A DNA stretch of 64,000 bases from Mucilaginibacter mallensis (lineage in GTDB: Bacteria; Bacteroidota; Bacteroidia; Sphingobacteriales; Sphingobacteriaceae): contig NZ_LT629740.1 of NCBI RefSeq assembly GCF_900105165.1, positions 3,286,001 to 3,350,000 of the forward strand. The letters run 5' to 3'. The position numbers and the translations under genes were made by a program. Numbering within the stretch: the first letter of the stretch is position 1; each line of letters begins with the position of its first letter. The notes below the pieces were generated by a model. That model saw nothing but the letters and a program-made list of their open reading frames with translations, was not told where the DNA came from and did not search any database. Positions 1 to 8,813 of the stretch are shown here, in pieces.

Positions 1-133
1 TGCGGATAGATGCGCCTACCGCACGTTCATTACGTTCAAATATGGTTACTTTATAACCACGGATGGCCAAAGCCCGGGCTGTTGCCAGGCCCACAATGCC
101 TGCGCCAATTACTATTGCTGATGGTTGTTTCAT
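1..133 (-). CDS. FAD-dependent oxidoreductase, N-terminal part only (phosphonate-linked amine oxidase type)
   Basis: Only the first 44 codons lie in the window; the gene runs off the left edge. The residues form a classic Rossmann FAD-binding start with [13 protein letters not shown] and then an acidic end of strand 2 (FER), as in the glycine-oxidase/DAO family. Its ATG overlaps the stop of the DUF5690 gene by four bases (ATGA), so it is the third gene of a minus-strand operon with a phosphonatase-like hydrolase. The HpnW-type family (TIGR03364) sits in just this context and, as I recall, members oxidise 2-aminoethylphosphonate or its N-methyl form to phosphonoacetaldehyde. The family name rests on context more than on sequence, since the catalytic domain is out of view. 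Confidence 0.72.
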   Translation of the reverse strand, partial: MKQPSAIVIGAGIVGLATARALAIRGYKVTIFERNERAVGASIR

Positions 134-1446
134 GTTGTTGCTATATTAAGCTGGTCGGCGGGTTTATTTTTACCCTGACTGCGGGCTATCCTTAAAAAAT
201 AAATTAACGATAGTATGGCGCAAATACCGCCTACGATGGCTACCGTCATCACCCCCTCTTTAAAAAATGTTCCCCAACTAATGTTAGGATGTCCCAGTTC
301 TCTTATCAATAAAACACTTACGCTGCCTAAATATCCCATGGAATCAGCCACGTAGATCAGGAAGCCTACATTGCCTTTGTAATGATAGGATGCCAGCAAA
401 CGTTCAAAAAATACAGCGTTATAAGGCACATAGCCAAAATAAAGCCCAAGGCCGGCTAAAGTCATCCAGGTCATGGCGTTTATTGCATTCAGGGCGAATA
501 ATATAGTGGCCCCACCAATAAGTATGCAACCGCCTATGATCATGAAGTGTATTACACTGAAAGCCTTAAGGTTTTTCTTGATAAGAATGAGCAAGCTCAT
601 GGCTATTAATACCACTACCGATATAATAGAATCAATTTTTGTGAAGATGGTATTATCCTTTACACCCAGGCTCGACCATATTTCAACTTCAAAATTATCC
701 CTTACATCGCGCATTATTGTTAGCAGCACATAGATAACAAGCGTGAGAATAATACCCGGTAAAAAAGTTCGCAGGAATCTTTTACGTTCCTCCGCATCCA
801 TTGGCAGGCGTTTGGTACGCAGCTTAACATCTTCGGCTGTTGGCGGTGGCATCAACTCCAAACAGAATACAAATAAAAGCAGCGGCAATACAAATAAAGC
901 CCCGGTCAAAAATGGCATCTGGTATTCACTCACGTGGAATGAGGCCATTAATGTGCGTGCTACTGTTTTCACAAAACCTGAAGCAAAAATGAGGCTGATG
1001 GATAATACCGCCGCCATAAATTCGGTTGATTTACGGCCTTCAAGATATCCGAATACCAGGCCCCATATCAAGCCCAGTGGGAAACCGTTTATAAACAGGA
1101 AAATGATATTGTAAGGCGCTGGAACAATGGCAAAACACAACAGCGCCAGCCACGCCACTCCTATTAAAACCAGGATACTTTTTGCCCTTTGACCAGGTTT
1201 TAACTCAGCAATAAATTTTATGCCATAAAACTTGCTCATGGTATAGCCTATGATCTGCGCAATTACCAGCCAAACTTTATAATCGATATGAAAATACTGC
1301 AGGCCGCTGTACGTCCCGGCTGAAAACCCTTTGCGAAAAGCATACATACAGGTATATGCCCCAAAGGACGAGATAGCAGCCAATACGGAGATCACCCCAT
1401 ATGGCCATTTGGCAACTTTTGCCCGCAGGCTGTGGGTCAGTTTCAT
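130..1446 (-). CDS. DUF5690 family membrane protein, probable phosphonate or organophosphate permease
   Basis: About 438 residues with ten to twelve hydrophobic segments and a layout like major-facilitator (UhpC/GlpT-like) transporters; the N-terminal [15 protein letters not shown] stretch is characteristic of DUF5690. The ATG at 1446 is chosen, two bases after the hydrolase stop; a GTG at 1449 overlapping that stop is also possible. The gene is sandwiched between the hydrolase and the FAD oxidoreductase with overlaps at both ends, so it is surely co-transcribed. Inference: it moves the phosphonate substrate, or an intermediate, across the inner membrane. No transport substrate has been read from the sequence itself. 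Confidence 0.85.
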   Translation of the reverse strand: MKLTHSLRAKVAKWPYGVISVLAAISSFGAYTCMYAFRKGFSAGTYSGLQYFHIDYKVWLVIAQIIGYTMSKFYGIKFIAELKPGQRAKSILVLIGVAWLALLCFAIVPAPYNIIFLFINGFPLGLIWGLVFGYLEGRKSTEFMAAVLSISLIFASGFVKTVARTLMASFHVSEYQMPFLTGALFVLPLLLFVFCLELMPPPTAEDVKLRTKRLPMDAEERKRFLRTFLPGIILTLVIYVLLTIMRDVRDNFEVEIWSSLGVKDNTIFTKIDSIISVVVLIAMSLLILIKKNLKAFSVIHFMIIGGCILIGGATILFALNAINAMTWMTLAGLGLYFGYVPYNAVFFERLLASYHYKGNVGFLIYVADSMGYLGSVSVLLIRELGHPNISWGTFFKEGVMTVAIVGGICAILSLIYFLRIARSQGKNKPADQLNIATT

Positions 1447-1448
1447 CA

Positions 1449-2132
1449 CTATTGATTAATTATATCAATAACCTGTGCTATATCATCTATAATATGAGTT
1501 GGCTTGTACGGTTCCAGCTCATCGCGGCTAAAAGCACCTGTGGTTACACCTATACTATATAGGCAACCGGCATTCTGGCCTTCGCGAACATCTACTTCGG
1601 TGTCACCAACTTTTGCAACTTCTTCACTTCGTAATATCCCTCCCTCGCGCATCATTTTTTGGATCATGTACGGATACGGGCGCCCCAGCTCTACTTCGTC
1701 TGATCCTACCAAATAATCTATTAAACCTTTTTCTTTCCAGTTCAGTCGGCTGACCACCGTTTCGGCAATATCTTTTGAAAACCCGGTGTTGATACCCACC
1801 TGCACACCTTGTTCATGTAGCGCGGCAAAAGTTTCTTCAACATTTGGCAATGCTTCAATATCAGGCGATGTGCTGTAATATGCTATCATTTGCTCCACAA
1901 AAGCACGGTGTATTTTACCAACAAGCTCTGCCGTTATATTTTTTTCACGTTCAACAGAACGCAATATCTGCTTTATGGCTAAAGTTTTTTCATAACCCAT
2001 TAACGGATCAATAGTACTTACCTCTACATGGTAATCATACTTTTTTAAAGCCGACTGAAAAGCTTTACTTACTTCGTGATTATCCTTAACCGTGGTACCG
2101 GCAATGTCAAAAACAACTAATTTTATAGCCAT
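1449..2132 (-). CDS. Phosphonatase-like HAD hydrolase (phosphonoacetaldehyde hydrolase relative)
   Basis: A 227-residue HAD enzyme that should cleave the C-P bond of phosphonoacetaldehyde or a close relative. It has the HAD nucleophile motif DIAGTT (Asp9, with Ala11 at the position where phosphonatases, unlike phosphatases, carry Ala). The cap holds MGYEK, whose Lys49 aligns with the Schiff-base lysine of PhnX. Further matches are NTGFS, GRPYPYM and KVGDTEVDVREG. It is shorter than PhnX (about 265 residues), as in the TIGR03351 sister family that travels with the HpnW oxidoreductase. It is first in an operon with DUF5690 and the FAD enzyme and is preceded by the palindromic operator at 2152-2188. 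Substrate could differ from that of true PhnX. Confidence 0.87.
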   Translation of the reverse strand: MAIKLVVFDIAGTTVKDNHEVSKAFQSALKKYDYHVEVSTIDPLMGYEKTLAIKQILRSVEREKNITAELVGKIHRAFVEQMIAYYSTSPDIEALPNVEETFAALHEQGVQVGINTGFSKDIAETVVSRLNWKEKGLIDYLVGSDEVELGRPYPYMIQKMMREGGILRSEEVAKVGDTEVDVREGQNAGCLYSIGVTTGAFSRDELEPYKPTHIIDDIAQVIDIINQ

Positions 2133-2151
2133 AAAAAGATTAAATAATGTT

Positions 2152-2188
2152 CAGCAATGCTAAACTTAGTTTATTAATATCAAACTAA
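2152..2188 (-). promoter_or_regulatory. Promoter with palindromic operator of the phosphonatase operon
   Basis: Read on the minus strand, TTAGTTT, nine bases, AAACTAA (2188 to 2166) is followed by GTTTAG and a -7-like element TAGCATTG (2162 to 2155). The hydrolase ATG lies at 2132. The same 37-base arrangement, with 32 identical bases, precedes susC at 3720-3756. A palindrome lying just upstream of the -7 element suits a repressor that blocks polymerase. Confidence 0.75.
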
Positions 2189-2265
2189 ATTAATATTAAG
2201 ATAAAATTAATTAATCGAAGGGACAGAACTGCCCAGTGTTTACGGTAATAATCCAGATGCTGAAA

Positions 2266-2844
2266 TTACTTCTTCTCTTCAAAAAAGTAAACCACCAATA
2301 TGGTAGCCGTTTGTGAGGCAAGATTTTGTGGTGTGTGTGGTACCCGGCCATCAAATAATAAGGAATCGCCTTGTGACAAGGTGATACTTTCATTAGTAAA
2401 CTGGTAAACTATCTCGCCCGATAATATATATTTATACTCAAATGCCTCGGTTTCCACCATCGGCCTTTCAGCGCCTGGCTCCAGTTCCAATATTACAATA
2501 TCAACCGTTGATTGACTGATTACCTCTGTAAATATGCGCTGATAATGAAAGCCAATGGCATGCTCTTTTTCAAAATGCTCATAATCGCTTTTACGTTTAA
2601 CCAATATAGGGGGATGGTTACTTTTAGTGCGTATATCTTTAAAAAACTCGTTCAGGTCTATCTCCAGCGCTTTAATAATATCAATCAATACCATAAGCGA
2701 TGGAATAGTGCGGCTGTTTTCAATTTGTGAAATCAAGCCTTTACTTACATTAGCACGCAAAGCGAGTTCCTGTACCGTAATATTTTTTTCGCGGCGCTTT
2801 TCTTTTATATGATTACTAATCTGTATGAGGGTATCTTCTTCCAT
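2266..2844 (-). CDS. XRE-cupin transcriptional regulator
   Basis: A 192-residue two-domain regulator. An N-terminal helix-turn-helix of the HTH_3 type (about residues 7-60, with VQELALRANVSKGLISQIE) is followed by a C-terminal cupin barrel (about 115-190, with PGAERPMVETEAFEYKYILSG and GDSLLFDGRVPHTP), where small ligands usually bind. A longer reading from a TTG at 2868 is unlikely because it runs into the inverted repeat; ATG at 2844 is chosen. It lies between the hydrolase operon and the divergent phnZ-like gene and is the obvious candidate to control both and susCD. Ligand unknown; an aminophosphonate or phosphonoacetaldehyde is a guess. Confidence 0.88.
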   Translation of the reverse strand: MEEDTLIQISNHIKEKRREKNITVQELALRANVSKGLISQIENSRTIPSLMVLIDIIKALEIDLNEFFKDIRTKSNHPPILVKRKSDYEHFEKEHAIGFHYQRIFTEVISQSTVDIVILELEPGAERPMVETEAFEYKYILSGEIVYQFTNESITLSQGDSLLFDGRVPHTPQNLASQTATILVVYFFEEKK

Positions 2845-2868
2845 TGAGGTTAAGTCTTGGAGCGTCAA

Positions 2869-2899
2869 AGTTATTATTAGTAATAACTGTACAAAGTTA
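2869..2899 (-). promoter_or_regulatory. Promoter and inverted repeat of the XRE-cupin gene
   Basis: AGTTATTA and TAATAACT (2869-2876 and 2881-2888) form an 8-bp-arm inverted repeat around TTAG. Immediately upstream on the minus strand is a perfect Bacteroidota -7 element TAACTTTG (2899 to 2892). The repeat would cover the transcription start, fitting autoregulation. A second TAACTTTG occurs at 2873-2866. Confidence 0.55.
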
Positions 2900-2980
2900 A
2901 TTTTTGTTAATAAGCGTTAAATTTTTAAGTGTTGGTTACTAATCAGCATAATAAATAAGTTAGTGAACAATATTATGAAA

Positions 2981-2995
2981 AGTTAACAATTAACT
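2981..2995. promoter_or_regulatory. Short inverted repeat upstream of the phnZ-like gene
   Basis: AGTTAA-CAA-TTAACT, a perfect 6-bp-arm repeat about 40 bases before the phnZ-like ATG. It lacks the N9 spacing of the operators at 2152-2188 and 3720-3756, so it may bind a different protein or be chance in AT-rich DNA. Confidence 0.3.
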
Positions 2996-3032
2996 AATTT
3001 TAATAAGTTTCATTTGCCAAAAATCATATCCC

Positions 3033-3605
3033 ATGTTAGCCTTAAGTACCGAAACCAAAGTTGATAAAGTTTTTGCCCTGTATGAAAAATATGGTGATGA
3101 GGATTATATAGGCGAACCGGTTTCACAACTGGAACACATGTCACAAGCAGCAGCATTGGCTGAGGCTGAGGGGCATGATGACGAGGTGATACTTGCCGCC
3201 TTTTTTCATGATATCGGTCATTTGTGCGCCCCGGGCGAAGTGGAAAGTATGGACGGCATGGGCAATGTTGACCACGAAAAACTAGGCGCCGACTTTTTGC
3301 GCGAACTTGGTTTTTCTGAACGCCTGGCTACTTTGGTTGAAAGCCACGTGGTTGCCAAACGATACCTTACTTATAAGTATCCTGAATATTATAACAAATT
3401 ATCACCCGCAAGCAAAACTACACTCGAGTTTCAGGGCGGAGTGATGAACGCAGAGGAGGCACACACCTTTGAAGCCAACCCCGATGCCGAGTTAATTATT
3501 AAATTAAGATACTGGGACGATAAGGCTAAGGAGATGCATATCCCGGTAGATAATATCAATCATATTAAATCATTAGCTGTTAAGCATTTAAATAAAGACA
3601 ATTAA
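3033..3605 (+). CDS. phnZ: PhnZ-type HD-domain phosphonate oxygenase
   Basis: A 190-residue HD-domain protein of the mixed-valent di-iron oxygenase group, which cleaves the C-P bond of 1-hydroxy-2-aminoethylphosphonate to glycine (or a similar acid) and phosphate. Residues line up with PhnZ at a constant offset of one: Tyr25 and Glu28 of DYIGEP (the substrate-contact lid), His35, His59-Asp60 and His63 of FHDIGH, His81, His105 of ESHVVAKRYL and Asp162 of RYWDD. So all metal ligands are present and it is not a plain HD phosphohydrolase. It is divergent from the regulator and followed by susCD. The partner 2-oxoglutarate dioxygenase PhnY is not in view; it could lie left of the window or be absent. 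Confidence 0.9.
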   Translation: MLALSTETKVDKVFALYEKYGDEDYIGEPVSQLEHMSQAAALAEAEGHDDEVILAAFFHDIGHLCAPGEVESMDGMGNVDHEKLGADFLRELGFSERLATLVESHVVAKRYLTYKYPEYYNKLSPASKTTLEFQGGVMNAEEAHTFEANPDAELIIKLRYWDDKAKEMHIPVDNINHIKSLAVKHLNKDN

Positions 3606-3718
3606 TCTTAAACTCTCGTAAGATTAATTTATTGTAAGCAGATTGTAACACTCCCGTTACCTTAAATCTTCCTGCTTAACATTCCCTACATATAATCTTG
3701 ACCATACGGTAATATTAT

Positions 3719-3756
3719 CTTAGTTTATAAATAATAAACTAAGTTTAGTATTGCTG
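3719..3756 (+). promoter_or_regulatory. Promoter with palindromic operator of the susC-susD operon
   Basis: CTTAGTTTAT and ATAAACTAAG (3719-3728 and 3734-3743) are perfect 10-bp arms around AAATA. A -7-like element TAGTATTG follows at 3746-3753, 42 bases before the susC ATG. The palindrome fills the space between the -33 and -7 positions, as expected for repression. Bases 3720-3756 match the hydrolase promoter at 32 of 37 positions. Confidence 0.78.
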
Positions 3757-3795
3757 CATGAAACAATCTCATTATTCCTCAATTAAAAACAGCAA

Positions 3796-6700
3796 ATGAA
3801 ACAAATTTACCAGCAATTAAAGATTGCAATAACAGCATTGTTATTCTTTCTGATTCCGGCTATAACGTTCGGGCAAACAAAGATCAGCGGTATCGTAACC
3901 GATGAGAATAAACTGCCGCTGCCGGGTGTTAACGTAACGATCAAAGGCGGTCAAAAAGGTACAGTTACCGATATTGATGGCCGTTTTGAAGTTAAAGCGA
4001 ACAGTGACCAAACTTTGGTTTTCAGCTTTATCGGCTATGATAAAAAAGAAATATTGGTTAGCAGCCAAACTGTTATTAATGTTAGCATGCAAGGCGGTGC
4101 TAAAGCATTAAACGAGGTGGTGGTAACCGCGCTAAATGTTAAAAAAGACGTAAAACGTATTGGCTATGCTACTCAAACAGTTGATGGCGATGCCTTAACT
4201 ACAGCCCGCGACCCTAACCCTATTACGGGCTTAGCAGGTAAGGTTGCAGGTTTATCAGTTGGTGCATCAGCCGAGTTATTGGGTACACCTAATGTATTGA
4301 TACGGGGTGATGCAGTTACCTTATATGTAGTAGATGGTTTCCCTATCAATACAGATACCTTCAACATTAGCCCTGATGATATTGAAAGCTATACTGTGTT
4401 GAAAGGCCCTGCTGCAGCTGCATTATACGGTAGCCGTGCTTTAAACGGAGCGATTCTGATTACTACCAAAAAGGGTAATAAAAACAAAAAAGGCTTTACT
4501 GTTGATTTAAACAGCAGTACTATTATTAACAAGGGATTCCTTGCCTTCCCACGTGTACAACACTCATACGGCCCGGGCGAAAACGAATTTTATGAGTTTG
4601 TTGATGGTAAAGGTGGTGCTCCCGGTGGTGTGGATAGTGATTATGATATTTGGGGACCATATTTTGCAGGTCAGCTGATCCCGCAGTTTGACAGCCCTGT
4701 TGTTAACGGTGTGCGTACTGCTACACCGTGGACTGCCCGTGGTGCTAACAACTTAGCTAACTTTTTACAAACTGGTTATCAAACCAATAACGAAGTAGCA
4801 TTAAGCGCGGTAGGCGATACTTATAATATCCGTTTTTCGGCCTCACAACAACATCAGCAAAGCTATATACCTGATAACTACCTGGATATTGCTAATGCTA
4901 ACTTATATGCTTCATTCCATCCAATAGATTCCCGCTTTACAATCGAAGCAAATATTGATTTTAACAGGCAAACTACTGATCAGTTTCCTGACGTTACCTA
5001 CGGCCCTAACAGCTTAATCTATGATTTAGCTATATGGACAGGTGCTGACTGGAGTGTTAACCAACCGATAATTAAAGCTGTATGGCAGCCGGGTAAAGTT
5101 GGCGTGCAATCAGAATTTGAAGAGTACACCCGTTACCATAACCCATGGTTTATGGTTGAGGACTGGAAACGCGGTCATTACAAAAATGACACTTATGGCT
5201 ACTTATCAGGAAACTTTAAGATCGATAACAACCTGAACGTAACATTACGTAGTGCTATTGATACTTATAACATCTTACGTACTGAAGATCTGCCATACTC
5301 TGCACACCCATACGGCCGTGAAGGCAACATGGGTGATTATCGCGAAGATCGTCGCGATTTGTTTGATAACAACACTGAGTTATTGTTAAACTATAATTAC
5401 ACTATTAAAAAGTTTGTAAATCTTAGCGGTTTGGTAGGTGGTAACCTGCGTAACTTCAGCTATAACTCAAGCTGGGTATCTACTGATTATTTGAGTGTAC
5501 CGGGAGTATATTCTTTTAATAACTCTTTAAACCCATTACAGGCAACCAGCTTTAATTCACAAATGCGTGTGCTAAGTGCTTTTTACTCATTAGATGCTAC
5601 ATTTGGCAACTTCCTGACCATATCAAGCACTGGCAGGGTTGATAAATCATCAGCTTTCCAAACACCAACCACCTATTATTATCCAAGCTTATCAGCAGCA
5701 TCAGTAATATCTGATTATGTAAAACTGCCTGATTTTATTTCCTTCTTAAAAGTTAGGGCTTCCTATTCAAATGTACGTTCTGACGAAACCAGCCCAACCG
5801 TAGGCCCTGCTCCATTCAGTTCAATTACAGCTTTTGGTGGCAGTACAGGCCCTTCATTATATGATAACCCATTAGGTTATGGCAGTACTTATCTATCACC
5901 GTATAATGGGCCTAATTATTCTTTGAATCCTGCTTATAATCAAGGTAAGCCATACAATAATCAGCCTGCCGGTTATAATACCAATAACTTATATCAGACC
6001 GGATTAGTTACTTCAACCCGTGTTAATTATGAAGAAGGTTTTGATATCAAATTCTTAAAGAACCGTATTGGATTAAGTGCGACTGCTTTCCAATATATTG
6101 ATGGCCCTGAAGTATTGGCTAATACCATTTCAACAGCTACAGGCTATAATATTGAATATACAAACGCTCTAAAAACTAAAAAAACAGGCTATGAGGCCTC
6201 ATTAACCGGTACTCCTGTAAAATCGAATGATTTTACATGGAATGCTATGGTTAACGTATCAACTTATAAACAAGTATTTGATGAATTACCTGCGGGCCAA
6301 ACTTTATATCCGTATAACAACGGTTATTTTACCAAAGGCGAACGTATAGATAATTTTTATGGTACTGCATTCGTACGTAATAAACAAGGTCAGATCGTAA
6401 ACGGTTCAAACGGTGAGCCATTGGTAAACCCGGTTGATCAATTCCTGGGCCACTTAAATGCCGATTACCAGTGGAGTATTTATAACAGTTTCCGTTACAA
6501 ACAAATTACTCTAGGTTTCCAGTTTGATGGCTCAGTTGGTGGTGTTATGGTTGATTACATGCACAAGAAAACCATGGTTGGTGGTGCTAACCTTGAAACT
6601 GCTGAAGGTGCCCTTGGCGCTGCCCGTTACCAGGATTGGGTGAACTTTGGTAAAAAAGGTTACAATGGTTCATACGTAGGTCCGGGTGTTGTTATCTCTA

Positions 6701-7083
6701 ACGGCGTTGCTCCAAACTATGATTCAAAAACAGGTGCAATTCTTAACTATAACCAATTGCAATTTGCTCCAAATACACAAACTGCTTTTGTACAGGAGTA
6801 TGTAAGCCAATATTATAATACCGACGAAGCAAACTTAATGAGCAAAACTTATGCAAAACTGCGTGAGGTAACCATAGCTTATGCATTCCCTAAAGAATGG
6901 TTAGCACATACATTCATCCAAAACGCATCAGCATCATTATTTGGTCGTAACCTTTTGTACTTCTACAAAGATGCAAGGTTTAAAGATGTGGATCTGGACC
7001 AATATAACAGCCCGCAAGCTACCTCTGTGCTACAATCGCCAACAGTACGCAGCTACGGACTTGACCTTAAACTTTCATTCTAA
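3796..7083 (+). CDS. SusC/RagA-type TonB-dependent outer-membrane transporter
   Basis: A 1095-residue outer-membrane transporter. In order: signal peptide (ending near ITFGQ, residue 27), a carboxypeptidase-regulatory-like domain (about 28-105, TKISGIVTDENKLPLPGVNVTIKG), a TonB-box-like segment LNEVVVTAL, the plug domain (about 110-225, with VLIRGDAVTLYVVDGFPI and VLKGPAAAALYGSRALNGAI) and a beta-barrel ending in an aromatic Phe (LDLKLSF). It forms an operon with the SusD-like lipoprotein 14 bases downstream. No glycoside hydrolases lie near, so this is not a normal polysaccharide locus. The operator shared with the phosphonatase operon suggests uptake of a phosphonate-bearing compound; that is inference. 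Confidence 0.93.
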   Translation: MKQIYQQLKIAITALLFFLIPAITFGQTKISGIVTDENKLPLPGVNVTIKGGQKGTVTDIDGRFEVKANSDQTLVFSFIGYDKKEILVSSQTVINVSMQGGAKALNEVVVTALNVKKDVKRIGYATQTVDGDALTTARDPNPITGLAGKVAGLSVGASAELLGTPNVLIRGDAVTLYVVDGFPINTDTFNISPDDIESYTVLKGPAAAALYGSRALNGAILITTKKGNKNKKGFTVDLNSSTIINKGFLAFPRVQHSYGPGENEFYEFVDGKGGAPGGVDSDYDIWGPYFAGQLIPQFDSPVVNGVRTATPWTARGANNLANFLQTGYQTNNEVALSAVGDTYNIRFSASQQHQQSYIPDNYLDIANANLYASFHPIDSRFTIEANIDFNRQTTDQFPDVTYGPNSLIYDLAIWTGADWSVNQPIIKAVWQPGKVGVQSEFEEYTRYHNPWFMVEDWKRGHYKNDTYGYLSGNFKIDNNLNVTLRSAIDTYNILRTEDLPYSAHPYGREGNMGDYREDRRDLFDNNTELLLNYNYTIKKFVNLSGLVGGNLRNFSYNSSWVSTDYLSVPGVYSFNNSLNPLQATSFNSQMRVLSAFYSLDATFGNFLTISSTGRVDKSSAFQTPTTYYYPSLSAASVISDYVKLPDFISFLKVRASYSNVRSDETSPTVGPAPFSSITAFGGSTGPSLYDNPLGYGSTYLSPYNGPNYSLNPAYNQGKPYNNQPAGYNTNNLYQTGLVTSTRVNYEEGFDIKFLKNRIGLSATAFQYIDGPEVLANTISTATGYNIEYTNALKTKKTGYEASLTGTPVKSNDFTWNAMVNVSTYKQVFDELPAGQTLYPYNNGYFTKGERIDNFYGTAFVRNKQGQIVNGSNGEPLVNPVDQFLGHLNADYQWSIYNSFRYKQITLGFQFDGSVGGVMVDYMHKKTMVGGANLETAEGALGAARYQDWVNFGKKGYNGSYVGPGVVISNGVAPNYDSKTGAILNYNQLQFAPNTQTAFVQEYVSQYYNTDEANLMSKTYAKLREVTIAYAFPKEWLAHTFIQNASASLFGRNLLYFYKDARFKDVDLDQYNSPQATSVLQSPTVRSYGLDLKLSF

Positions 7084-7097
7084 ATTAAATTAGATAA

Positions 7098-8756
7098 ATG
7101 ATCATGAAAAAAACATTTAAAATATATTTACTGGTGCCGGCACTGTCATTAATGGCATTAACCAGTTGCAAAAAGAGTTTTGTCGAATTAACTCAAAACA
7201 ACAACAATCCAAGCAGTGTACCTGCTGCATTGTTAATGAACGGTATATTAACCAACCTACCCGATCTGCCTGATGGCGCCACAACCAGCAGCACACAAGG
7301 TAGCATGGTGTATGCATCAGCATCAAACAAAGCTGAGATCTGGAGTCAATACTACATTTATAACTATAACTATTATGGTAATAATACCTATGATTTTGAT
7401 AGCGGAGCCGATTACTACACAACAATAAAAAATGTTGTAACAATGGAAACGGTGGCTGCTAGCGCAGGTGGTGCGGCTATCAACCCTTACGAGGCAATGG
7501 GTAAATTCTTCAGAGCTTATTTCTTCAGCAAAATGAGCATGGAGAGAGGTGATATACCTATGACCCAGGCATTAAAAGGCCTCAGCAATCTTACCCCTAC
7601 TTATGACACCCAAAAAGCGGTGATGGTACAAGCTTTAGCATGGCTTGAAAGCGCTAACGCTGACATGACCCAATTAATCGCAACCCCATCAATTGGCGGT
7701 ACGGGCTTAGGTGCAACCTTAGGCGGCGACATCTATTTCGGTAATAACCTGGTTGAATGGCAAAAAGTGGTAAACACTTTCAGATTAAGATTATTGATAC
7801 AATTAAGCAAAAAAGTATCAGATCCTGATTTGAATGTTGCATCGCAATTCAACAGTATTGTTACCAACCCAACAAAATATCCGCTAATACAAAGTGCTGC
7901 TGATAACCTGCAATATGTATTTGTTAGCCCAACAAATTACTATCCGCAAACACCTGACAATTTTGGTCAAAGCGGTTCAAGGCAAAATACATCTGCAACT
8001 TACATTAGCCTACTTACTAAATTACAGGATCCGCGCGTTTTTGTAACTGCCGAGCCTGCAAGGTATTTGGTTGATACCCTGAAACAAAGCCCAACTGATT
8101 TTAAATCATTCGTTGGTGCTGATCCCGGATTAGACCTTGGTGTAATGTATAGCCAGGCAGGTTTACAACGCTATTCGTTCCTGAACCGCAAACGTTACTA
8201 CTCAACTTATACAGGTGAGCCAAGTATACAAATTGGTTATGCTGAGTTACAGTTTAACATAGCTGAAGCTATAAACCGCGGCTGGACTGCGGGCAATGCC
8301 GAAACCTACTACGAGGCTGGCATACAGGCTTCAATGGCATCATACAGCATCCCAACAACCGGTTCATTTACAGCATATTTTTATCGCCCTGGATCAACAA
8401 GTGTTGCTGTGTTAGGTAATTATGATGCTTACACTATTAACACTAACTGGAACACTTATTATAACCAAACAGCTGTAAAATATGCAGGTGGTACAACTGG
8501 TTTAACCCAGATATTACAACAGAAATACCTGGCATTATTCCGACACTCAGGTTTGGAGGCATACTTTACCTATCGCCGTACCGGTGTGCCAACCTTTACT
8601 ACTGGCCCGGGTACAGATAACGGTCAGCGTATAGCACAACGTTTCCAATATCCGCCAAGCGAGCGTACCGCAAATACTGCCAATTATAATACAGCATTAG
8701 CTAACCAATATGGTGGCAATGATGATATAAACGGTATTATGTGGATACTGAAATAG
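7098..8756 (+). CDS. SusD-like outer-membrane lipoprotein (SusD-like_2 type)
   Basis: A 552-residue surface lipoprotein that caps the SusC barrel and binds the ligand. It begins with a lipoprotein signal whose lipobox is LTSC, so Cys23 (counting from ATG 7098) would be acylated; an ATG at 7104 is an equally good start. The segment FVELTQNNNNPSSVPAALLMN and the alpha-helical, Tyr/Asn-rich body fit the SusD-like_2 branch rather than the starch-type SusD. It follows susC directly and ends at a strong terminator (8778-8813), so the two form a unit. The ligand cannot be read from sequence. Confidence 0.9.
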   Translation: MIMKKTFKIYLLVPALSLMALTSCKKSFVELTQNNNNPSSVPAALLMNGILTNLPDLPDGATTSSTQGSMVYASASNKAEIWSQYYIYNYNYYGNNTYDFDSGADYYTTIKNVVTMETVAASAGGAAINPYEAMGKFFRAYFFSKMSMERGDIPMTQALKGLSNLTPTYDTQKAVMVQALAWLESANADMTQLIATPSIGGTGLGATLGGDIYFGNNLVEWQKVVNTFRLRLLIQLSKKVSDPDLNVASQFNSIVTNPTKYPLIQSAADNLQYVFVSPTNYYPQTPDNFGQSGSRQNTSATYISLLTKLQDPRVFVTAEPARYLVDTLKQSPTDFKSFVGADPGLDLGVMYSQAGLQRYSFLNRKRYYSTYTGEPSIQIGYAELQFNIAEAINRGWTAGNAETYYEAGIQASMASYSIPTTGSFTAYFYRPGSTSVAVLGNYDAYTINTNWNTYYNQTAVKYAGGTTGLTQILQQKYLALFRHSGLEAYFTYRRTGVPTFTTGPGTDNGQRIAQRFQYPPSERTANTANYNTALANQYGGNDDINGIMWILK

Positions 8757-8777
8757 TAATCACTTTCATAAATTGGG

Positions 8778-8813
8778 AAGCCCATTCTTATACAGGATGG
8801 GCTTTCTTTTTTT
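8778..8813 (+). terminator. Rho-independent terminator after susD
   Basis: AAGCCCAT and ATGGGCTT (8778-8785, 8797-8804) make an 8-bp stem, followed by a T-rich tail. Confidence 0.85.

Noticed and set aside
743-1114. Long frame opposite the DUF5690 gene
   Set aside because: Shadow of a well-supported membrane protein gene; its protein has no sensible features.
3033-3605. Plain HD-domain phosphohydrolase
   Set aside because: The Tyr25/Glu28 pair and the extra His ligands align with PhnZ at a constant offset, marking an oxygenase.
3796-8756. Polysaccharide utilisation locus
   Set aside because: SusCD are present but no glycoside hydrolase, lyase or sulfatase lies near; the neighbours are phosphonate genes.
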